Shown one piece after another: positions 56,053 to 64,000 of a DNA stretch of 64,000 bases (the stretch's first letter is position 1; the number at the start of each line of letters is the position of its first letter). The notes beneath the pieces were generated by a model. It had not been told where the DNA came from and ran no database searches. It was given only the letters and a program-made list of their open reading frames with translations. Source of the DNA: Tuctoria greenei (Eukaryota; Streptophyta; Magnoliopsida; Poales; Poaceae); the NCBI GenBank assembly GCA_036927565.1, contig JAYESD010000005.1, positions 93,350,301-93,414,300 of the forward strand. Direction: 5' to 3'. The position numbers were made by a program, and so were the translations under genes.

Positions 56053-56373
56053 GGACTAGTCCGGTCTCTCACAGTATCACAATAGGACTAGTCTGGTTTC
56101 ACAGAGGACTAGTCTGTTCTATCACAGTACCGCAAAGAGGACTAGTCCGGTTTCATAACGGACTAGTCCGTTTTCTAACAGCTCCAAAAGAGGACTAGTC
56201 CGGTGGTTGAGAGGACTAGTTCAATTATCTTTCTGGACAAAAACGGACTAGTCCGGTCCACAACAGACTAGTCCGGTTCACTCACACGAATTAGGGTTTC
56301 CTAGTGTGTTGCACTTGTCCATGCATAAATCACTCAGCACACCAGACTTGTTTGGTCCATAACGGACTAGTCC
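56053..56373 (+). repeat. GGACTAGTCC palindrome array in U3
   Basis: About ten exact or near-exact copies of GGACTAGTCC(GGT) in 320 bp (near 56053, 56093, 56106, 56139, 56160, 56192, 56213, 56245, 56265, 56364). Two more are near 57065 and 57084 in the LTR tail. Confidence 0.9.
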
Positions 56374-56410
56374 GACAGTCGGGATCCAAACGGTAACTTT
56401 TCTAAATATC

Positions 56411-56418
56411 TATAAATA
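56411..56418 (+). promoter_or_regulatory. TATA box of the SIRE-type LTR
   Basis: TATAAATA, 38 bp after the last palindrome of the array. Confidence 0.7.
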
Positions 56419-57180
56419 GGTGATCCACGATCCCACAACCACAATCCAAGAACCCTAGCACCGCCACTTCATCAAAGAGCACAAAAACACTCCTCTCCAC
56501 ACATTCTAAGGTCCTAAGAGTCAAATATTAAGGAGTTGGCAATTGGGAAAGCGAGAGTGACGATCTTATCGACATTGAGCTCTTGGGTTTGATTTCTTAC
56601 ACACTCCTGTTGATTATAGTGTAATTATTTGAGTCTGTTGATCTCTATTTTTGTTTGTAATCTTGTGGGAGCCCTCAACGTGTGAGGTTGCCCCACCAAC
56701 TTGGTGATTACTCGTGATAGTGGAATCAAGTCGGCCTTGTGTGGTGACTTGATGAGGGAAAAGGGTTTGGAGAGACCCGGCTCTGTGTGGGATTCCTCAA
56801 CGAGGAGTAGATCTCTTTGGTGAGATCGAACCTTGGTAAAAAGCTTTTGTCTCGTGTGCTCTTGATCCATACTTTTAATTATCATCACTATCTAAGGCAT
56901 CAACATGATCATACTTGCAACTCGTGTTAATCTTGTATTCCACATGCAAATCATTTACCATTAACACTTGCGAGAGTTGTTAGTACAGTTTACTACATTC
57001 TGTTGCAAGAGATTCAAAGAAAATATCAAAAAGATCTGAATTTGATAGTTGTGCTTACTCACACTGGACTAGTCCTTACTCAGACCGGACTAGTCTGACA
57101 TTCCTGGTTTTAACAATTTTGCTAAGTGTTTCAGGAAAAATTTCAAAAGCCTAATCACCCCCCTCTAAGCCAAATTCAAT

Positions 57181-57192
57181 TGGTATCAGAGC
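57181..57192 (+). promoter_or_regulatory. Primer-binding site
   Basis: TGGTATCAGAGC, the plant copia PBS, two bases after the LTR end. Confidence 0.92.
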
Positions 57193-57233
57193 CAGGTTCT
57201 CCATCTACGAGACTCACCTCTCCGAGAGATCAA

Positions 57234-58768
57234 ATGGCATCAGAGAAGAACAATGAGATCCCAAAGGTGTCCAACACCGAAGATGAACATGACACAAAGG
57301 CATTCAATATACTCAAGGAGAACAAACACGATGATGAAGAAGTGCGTCAACTCAAAGCGCTTCTAAGGAAGAAACTCCTAAGCAAAAAGGGCAAGGAAGA
57401 AGACGAGGAGCCGACGGGGAGTGGCCGTCAAGACTACTCTCGATATCCTTATAATTACGATTGTCTTAATTCTAACGATCATTATCTTTCAATTCCTATG
57501 GTGAGACCTCCACATTTTGACGGAAATGATTATACCATGTGGAAGTATCATATGAAAATGCAACTTATCTCCTTAAACCCCAATATTTGGCATGTTGTGT
57601 GTACAGGTGTAGATATACCGAACACCAACGATGAACTCACTCTGAAGCAAGACAAGAGATTCACCGCAACGTACAAGCCGTCACAGTGGTCACTTCCTCC
57701 TTGAGATGAGAAGAGTTTACCAAGATTGATGGACTGGAGAGTGCCAAAGAAATATGGGATACACTCAAGACTGCCCATGAAGGAAATCGCTCAGTTTGTG
57801 AAGCGAAAATTGAAATGCTTGAAGGAGAATTCAGAAGATTTGCCATTGAGGAGGGTGAATCACCTCAAGAGATGTACAACCGAATGAAGGCGCTTATAAA
57901 CAAGATTCGTGCCTATGGAAGCAAGAAGTGGACTGACCATAAGGTGGTCAAAAGGATGATTATATCATTTATGCCAAGGAATGTCACTCTATGCTCGATG
58001 ATCCGAGAAAGTTCGAGGTTCCATAAAATGACTCCGGACAAACTATTGGGCAAAATCATCAACCATGAGATGATGGAAAAGAAAGCCAAATATGTGAAGG
58101 ACCTTGCCGAGCTGACTTCATCAAGGTATAAGGGGTTGGCTCTCAAGGTGGCCAACAAACCAAATAACAGGAAAGTCCACAAGGTGCAAGAAGATGAAGA
58201 TAGCGACGACATGAGCACTGAAATGGATGAAGAAGAAATGGTCCTCTTCATGAAGAAATTTAAGAGGAGGATGATGAGAAGGAGAAAAGACATAAATTCC
58301 AATGATGATAAGAACAAAGAAAAAGACAAGTCCAGATCTAGACGCTCATGCTATAACTTTGGTAAATATGGGCACTTCGTAGTTGATTGCCCATATGAAG
58401 AAAATAAGAAGAAGAAAGAAGTGAAGCCTCAAGAGAGGAAAATCTTCAACAAGGGGAGGCAAGCTCATCAAGCACACATCGGCAAAGAGTGGGACTCAAA
58501 TGACGAGTCCTCCTCCATTGAAGAAGAAGAGATGGCTACCATTGCCATCAAGAAGCCTACCAAAAAGTCTACACTCTTCCCGAACATGGGAGGACGAGAG
58601 AATCATAATCATACTTGCCTCATGGCTAAGGAAGGCAAGAAAAAGTTCCGAATTACACCTCCCTCGCTTAATTACTTTGATGATGAGTTTGATAGCAGTG
58701 ATGGAAATGAACACATGTTTCAAGGCTTAAGTAAAACTGCATTAGCTAAAATGAAAATTTTCGGATGA
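57234..58768 (+). pseudogene. gag of the SIRE-type element (frameshifted)
   Basis: ATG at 57234 (MASEKNNEIPKVSNTEDEHD). The capsid part includes VRPPHFDGNDYTMWKYHMKM and a stop at 57702-57704; the frame is regained upstream of 57815 (MLEGEFRRFAIEEGESPQEM). Then come a Lys/Asp/Glu-rich region and a zinc knuckle with a lost cysteine (CYNFGKYGHFVVDC, about 58350-58391; the second Cys is Phe), and an acidic C-terminal region ending at 58768. The lost zinc ligand should impair RNA packaging. Confidence 0.85.
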
Positions 58769-58808
58769 AATATTTGAGAAGGAAGATCTTATCAACTGAC
58801 AAGAAGAT

Positions 58809-59543
58809 ATGCTCGTCCTTCAAAAGGAGAGATACTCTGAGGTTGAAGAGGCTCTCGATCTAGAAAAGGAAAAGAGAGAAGCGCTTGAGCGTGAGCTAGC
58901 TTTCAGCAAGGAAACTTGCTCAAATCTAAATGATTTGAATGTTGTACTTAAGGATGAGCTTCTTATCTTCACAAAAGTTAACAAGGACCTTCAAGTACAA
59001 GTTGAGTCACTCAAGCAAAGTGCTTCCTACTCACCTTCTAAGAGCTCACCGTCTTCAAATATTGAGTCTATTCCACTTAAAACTTGTAATTGCGCTAATT
59101 TGGTTCTTGACTTGAAAAATGAGCTTAAAGTGGCACAAAACAATAATTCACCCAAAGGTGGCATTTTTGATAAGGAGAAAATCAAGTATGCACAAAGTGC
59201 ATACTCAGTTACTAGAGCTCCTAATATCAAGGATGGCCTTGGATATTCTCGAGGAGAAAAGCAGAATGCTAGAAACCCCAAGAATAACAAGGAATCCATT
59301 GCTTTTGTCAAGGAAAGCTCAAATCAAGTTAAGAACACCAAACATGTTCTTTCTTTTCATGAAAAAGCTAAAAATGGATCAAACATTATGTTTCATGACT
59401 TTAATGCCTCATATGTTCTTATGAAGGATGAATTTAACCATGTTTATGCCAAGTATGTTGGGCCACTCCACAAGAGTCCAAAATGTTGTGTGTGGGTGCC
59501 CAAATGTCTTATCACTAACATCAAAGGACCCAAGCAAGCTTAG
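58809..59543 (+). pseudogene. Coiled-coil C-terminal part of gag
   Basis: 244 codons in a continuous frame: a long heptad-like charged region (RYSEVEEALDLEKEKREALE, residues about 8-80), then a Ser-rich linker and the CVWVPKCLITNIKGPKQA motif that usually precedes protease in SIRE-type elements. Here a TAG follows and protease never starts. It is separated from the upstream gag by an in-frame TGA at 58766-58768 and a short gap. Confidence 0.8.
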
Positions 59544-60600
59544 GTACCTAGAAGCAAGACATAATTTTGTTTTGTAGGTGTACCCCTTCCAATGAATTCA
59601 AAAAGGGTGTTTGAGAGGCACAAACAAAATGATTGGAGGGAAAGAAAATATTCATGGGGTACAATGAAGATCAAAGTTCATCCACACCCATACTACCTAC
59701 ACAAGGGCTCAAAGTGTACAACAACAAGAGAGCAATGATCAAGGGGGAGCCTCTATACAAAAAAGGGCTCAATATGTACCAGATCAACCTCAATAAGATC
59801 GAGAAAATCAATATAATGATGGAGGCAATGATCAAGGGGGAGCCAAAGAAAATGAAGAAGGGGGTATACCGTTCTATTTTTGGCTCTATTGTATCTTGGT
59901 CCATCTAGGTTATACTAAACTGGTATATCACCTTTGTTCGGTAATTTATTGTGCTTGGGTGCATCTAGGCATTATATCACGTCAGGCACATGTTTTGTAT
60001 GCAAGGCTTCAAGCTGCTTCAACATGTGGCTTGAAACGTTGCATATCCAATTGCTAGGAGTATAGAACTTCAAAATACCAACATGATTGCGAAAAATAAT
60101 CTCCTATCTCATTTTCACTCTAAAACTATTTCAAATATTAATTATTGGTGAATTATGGTCATAGTATGATTGTTGTTTGCTTACTGACCATATTTACCAA
60201 GAATATTTGCTAAAATTATGTCCTTATGAACAACACTAGGGATCCATTCAAATTCACTTTGAAAGTCTGACCTACATTCTTTGTCTGACCGGACAAGTCT
60301 GACACACAACCGGACTAGTTCAGTGTCTTGTCAATCCTGAGCTTTTGGCCATAGTTTGATGATTAAGTGTTTGTTGATCATATCCTTCAAGGGTATTTTC
60401 TACAATCATGTACTAATCATCACACAAAAGTCAAATCTCAATTTTACCTTGTTAATCTTACCACAACTCTCTGTTTGCTACAGACTAGTCCATGGTTTAA
60501 ACCAGACAAGTCTAGTATCTTGACTAGTCCGCCCTTGGTCTGCTACTCCGGACAAGTCCGAGTTTCACTGGATTAGTCCGCTGTTCCCGTGACTTAGCTT
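59544..60600 (+). other. Spacer where pol is expected
   Basis: Contains two copies of ATGATCAAGGGGGAGCC (near 59733 and 59828) about 95 bp apart and AT-rich sequence. No retroviral enzyme motif was seen on either strand. Confidence 0.65.
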
Positions 60601-61060
60601 TTGGATTCTCCCCGAGTCTTTCTTCTTCCTCCTCACTCATACTCGACACTCTCTCTCCTCCTCTCGAGCTCCCAAGGCATTTTTTTTGCTCTCTTCATCA
60701 AAAACTTTGATTCTTTCGAGGAGGAGGTGCGGAAGCACTTTGTGAAGTCCATCCCAGACTTATTTGCGCTCAGGAACCGTTCTACTACAAGCATTGATCA
60801 AAGATTGGTAAACCCTCGCCCTAATCCTCATATTCATTCCTCTCTAGGGTTTAGGCCATTTCTTTCACTCTATAGGGTTTCAATACACTCTGAGTATACT
60901 ACATTATCAATGTCCTGCACTTTGTTCTATGTTCTCAAAGATTTGATGAATTTTGAATACCTAGGGTTCATGCTGATGAACACCGGACTAGTCGGGATTA
61001 ACATGCGGACAAGTCTGGTGCACTAGACTAGTTCGCAGAAACCACGGGCAAGTCCGATTA
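60280..61060 (+). repeat. Second palindrome cluster, upstream of the env-like ORF
   Basis: GGACTAGTCC/GGACAAGTCC variants occur near 60289, 60313, 60483, 60506, 60522, 60549, 60571, 60983, 61004, 61023, 61048. Same motif type as in this element's U3. Confidence 0.75.
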
Positions 61061-61153
61061 TTAACAACATTAAACCTACTATGTCGATTTCATTAAGTTC
61101 TTTGAATCAACCTTGTATCTCTATTCTCATTCACTTTTACCGTGTCAGGCATC

Positions 61154-62580
61154 ATGTCGAGCTCAGAAGAAAGTATGTTTAGCGAGCCGGAGCTTGAGGC
61201 GGCACGTCTCGCCTCAAAACGCCAATTGGAGATTGAGGAACAACGATGGACTAAGTTTCGGCATGACAAGGATGCCGGAGTATCAAGCACAAGCTCTCGA
61301 CAGAAAGTTCTAGCTAAGAAAGCTACTGAAAAAGGCAAACAAGTGGTCACTCAAACATACAAGGCCAGAAAGAATAAGGACAAGTGCAAAGGTCCTGCAA
61401 AGTCCTCGGGCCCGATTGGGCCACTCGAAATTGCTGCCCGATGCGCGATCGTAACCGTCCTCCCAATGATGATGCTTTCACTGAAAAGGGTGCTGGCAAA
61501 GCCAAAAGGTTGAGGGAGATTGATGTATACAGTCACAAGAAGATGGCAGCACATCCACGTTTTGGAGCGAATCTCACTGTGATTATTACCAAACCGTGTA
61601 CCTTCGCATGAAAACTCCAGTGGCTAAGAGTCAATGGATCGATTGGGAGTACATTGAGGGCAAAGGGAATGAGGCATTTCATCAAGTGATTGTGGCAGTT
61701 GACAGACATGGCTTGAAAAACCTTTTAGCCTTCAGATATGATTGGAACGATGAAATCATAGCTCAATTCTATACCACTTGCTATTTCTCCAAGTCTTGAG
61801 CTGATGAGATCACATGGATGACTCATGGAAATAAGTATTCAGTTGGTTATGAGGAGTTTGCTGAGATACTCAACTTGGGTTGGTCTCTTACCAACGAGCT
61901 CAAAGTTCTCAATGTCAAGGCACTAGACAAGAATGATCTGAACTTCCTCTATGACACTGTCACACTGCATATCCGTTCAAGGCTCCCTCTACCAACTATT
62001 TGAAGCCTTTCTTTGCTGTTTTGAACCGGGTGCTAAGGAAGACTATTGCACCCAAAGATGGTGATGCGGGAAGCATTCAGGACTTCCTCCGCAACTTGAT
62101 GCAAGTCATAAGTGGAGATGAAGAATTTGATGTGTTCAATTATATCCGCAATGATATATTCAACATTGCTCACACTCCAAATCGGTCCTGTTGATATGCC
62201 CTCTACATTATGTTGATGATTGAGAAAGTTACATGATTGGACTTTGTCAAGGATGTTCCTGATACCAAGCTCAGACCTCAGGTTCCTACAGCTCCCCCTC
62301 CACTATCCACCTCTACAAGACAACGGTCCACTCGTGCCACTCCAGCAGGTGCCTCATCTACCGCAACTCGATCATCCTCAAGAGACTCTAATAGCGGCAT
62401 CTTGAAGATGCTACGTGCCATATTCACCTCTTGTCGCAAAGTGTAGGTTAAGCAACATAAGAGAGGTGGGCAAGGAAGAGGCACTCTCGATGTGTGAAGA
62501 TGAATGTGACTACCATATGCCAAAAGCTCGAAATATTCTCCAGAAGTTTCAGAAGATTCAGATGAAGATTTCACTAAGAT
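61154..62580 (+). pseudogene. Envelope-like ORF of the SIRE-type element (broken)
   Basis: ATG at 61154 (MSSSEESMFSEPELEAARLA), a basic/charged N-terminal region, then after a frameshift near 61420-61600 a domain typical of plant retrotransposon third ORFs (SQWIDWEYIEGKGNEAFHQV; FRYDWNDEIIAQFYTTCYF; ITWMTHGNKYSVGYEEFAEI; continuing to about 62190), and a Pro/Ser/Thr-rich tail. Stops near 61797 and 62001 and further shifts. The role of this protein in plants is unknown. It is interrupted by an LTR at 62583. Confidence 0.7.
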
Positions 62581-62582
62581 GC

Positions 62583-64000
62583 TGTAACATCCCAGTTTTT
62601 TTATAAATTAATAAATCGAGTTATACAATAATAATCAATACATAAATTAATAATCAGTATATAAATAAGAAGAAATGAATAAAATAAATAAAGGGAGCTA
62701 TTGAAATGTTGCTCACTTAAGGTGTAGTCTAATACCGGTCAAGTGCTGCTAGGGACTCCCGTTCAAACATAAGGACCCACATTCTAATTAACTATTGGAT
62801 TTGACTGGTCAGCTTTGGAAACTTGAAAGATCCATCTCATCTTACACAACAGCCCTCCTGCTTGTCCTAAATTGCAAAACCCCCCTCACCCTTCTTCTTC
62901 CTCTTACGAGGCTATGCATGCTACTCTGACCATGCGAAGCAACACCACGTTTTTCCCTGTATAGGTAGCGGCGAGCCCGGCTTTTCTCCTCTCCCTCCTT
63001 CCTCTCATGTTTGTGTTAGCGCGTGCATGCAATAACAACTCTGTCCGCTCCTCTTAATGGAACACGACCGAACCACCACCGACTTGCCTTCACTCGCGTC
63101 TCGACAGCGAGGCCTGCTGCCTCTACAGCCGCGCGAGCACGCCGCTAGACGACGCCGCGACCAGTCAAAAGATGCCTCGGCTGCCCTTGTTTCCCGTACA
63201 CACAAGCTTCCACAGCACTGCGTCTACTCGAACAAGGCCGCAGAGAGGTGTCACGTCGCCTTTAACTTTGTCCCAGTGAGCGTTGGCCAACCTCGCCTCT
63301 CTCTCCTTCCTGGCCGGCTATAAATTGGTGCCCGCGAGCCTCGCCTTACTGCACCCAGTCGAGCTCGATCATCCGCACACGAGGTGCCGTGTCCACCTCC
63401 GTCGAGAGGCCTTTTTCGCCCTAGCTGTGCTCAAGGTAAGCCTCAACACCGTCGCCTCCACCTCTCCGACCTGTTCCTTAGCAGTTTTCTTCTCTTCTCG
63501 CGCTTTTCTGCTCCTTGGCCGAAGCTCCCCGAGCTGCCATGGCTGTGACCGGAGGAAGAAGAAGACCCTTCATTTCTCTCAATGGTGATTGGTTGGCCTT
63601 ATAAGTATTGTACGGTCTGTACTCTTTGGCCATGTGCCTCTCGTCCTAGGCCCAGGCGTCGGTCCAGCCAAAAAGGAAAAGAGACCAGGGCCCCTTTAGC
63701 TTTGCTTAGGATGTCTATGCTGCCATTAACATTACCCACTTAGCATTAGTAATTAATCATTAGCCCACTGGCCCACAAGCCTGAACGCAAGCCAAAGTTG
63801 GTAGTGCCGGCAAGATCACAACCGAAGCACTTCTTCCTTAGCCAATATTCTTGGTTATTTACATATTTATTTATTTTCGGATTTAATATTTGACCAGTAG
63901 TAGAAAATCAAGATCTTAGCCATACGAACTCCGTTTAAACTAATTTTTCTTTTAAAAATCATATAAAATCATAACCTATTTAATATGACTATTTTTGTAT
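62583..64000 (+). mobile_element. Start of an LTR retrotransposon (gypsy-like LTR), open at the window edge
   Basis: An abrupt change at TGTAACATCCCAG, a typical opening of grass chromovirus LTRs, inside the env-like ORF. A TATA box (TATAAAT at 63319) lies 737 bp downstream. The LTR end and interior lie outside the window, so orientation and class are inferred. Several ORFs (63057-63323, 63283-63588) show no domain. Confidence 0.6.
63319..63325 (+). promoter_or_regulatory. Candidate TATA box of the right-edge LTR
   Basis: TATAAAT in a GC-rich setting (CCGGC-TATAAAT-TGG), a convincing core promoter shape. Confidence 0.5.

Larger units (their letters stand above)
55698..57178 (+). repeat. 5' LTR of the pol-less SIRE-type element
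   Basis: 1481 bp, opening TGAAAGTGCATCTAGGC (or two bases earlier, TGTGAAAG) and closing AAATTCA directly before the PBS. U3 holds the GGACTAGTCC array (56053-56373), followed by a TATA box at 56411. Confidence 0.85.
55698..62582 (+). mobile_element. SIRE-type copia derivative lacking pol
   Basis: 5' LTR (55698-57178), PBS (57181-57192), gag (57234-59543), a pol-free spacer (about 59560-60600), a palindrome cluster, and an env-like ORF (61154 on). No protease DSG, integrase or RT sequence was found between gag and the env-like ORF in any frame. The element is cut by another LTR at 62583, so its 3' LTR is not seen. Relationship to the minus-strand element at 1-8772 is by architecture; the palindrome sequences differ, so it is a different family. 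Confidence 0.82.

Noticed and set aside
1..64000. CRISPR arrays, operons, Shine-Dalgarno sites, prophage
   Set aside because: The sequence is plant nuclear DNA with spliced genes and retroelements; the short repeats lack CRISPR spacing and identical units.
1..64000. tRNA, rRNA or snoRNA genes
   Set aside because: None recognised by eye; tRNA-like words are retrotransposon primer-binding sites.

Overview
This is eukaryotic nuclear DNA from a grass (Poaceae, probably a large-genome panicoid; the species cannot be fixed from sequence alone). The signs are plant intron/exon structure, copia primer-binding sites of the initiator-tRNA type, chromovirus LTRs opening TGTAACACCC, SIRE/Maximus-type copia elements with an envelope-like third ORF, hAT and PIF/Harbinger transposons, and RTE- and L1-type LINEs.

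One host gene was recognised. It is an Enhancer-of-Polycomb-like gene (EPL1 family, a NuA4/TIP60 histone-acetyltransferase subunit) on the + strand, with 12 coding exons between 19639 and 49938. The exons sum to 1332 nt including the stop (443 aa). All junctions are GT-AG and all phases agree. Introns make up about 96% of the 30.3-kb locus and are filled with transposons: an RTE LINE tail (intron 1), a hAT carrying a MITE (intron 4), a small LTR element with an unrecognised ORF, a MITE, an L1 split by a copia element and two abutting PIF-like elements (intron 6), a small MITE (intron 8), and a near-full-length L1 (intron 10).

Left flank, 1-19.3 kb. A nested stack is visible: a chromovirus (9231-13934, 5' part missing), interrupted by an LTR family ending GGTACCGACA (8773-9230), interrupted by a SIRE-type copia on the minus strand (1-8772, running off the left edge), whose pol is split by a solo LTR of a related family (3174-4210). 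Then come poorly classifiable sequence, a decayed copia LTR (about 16031-17478) and an 84-bp degenerate tandem repeat (to about 18490).

Right flank, 50-64 kb. It holds a gag-only copia derivative with 182-bp LTRs (50998-53052), decayed retroelement sequence, a + strand SIRE-type copia that has LTR, gag and env-like ORF but no recognisable pol (55698-62582), and finally the start of another LTR (62583 to the edge).

The most interesting pattern: three different LTR families each carry an array of short imperfect palindromes just upstream of the TATA box (CGGATnATCCG, CGGACTTGTCCG, GGACTAGTCC). In both SIRE-type elements the same kind of array appears again just upstream of the env-like ORF, which hints at a second, internal promoter.
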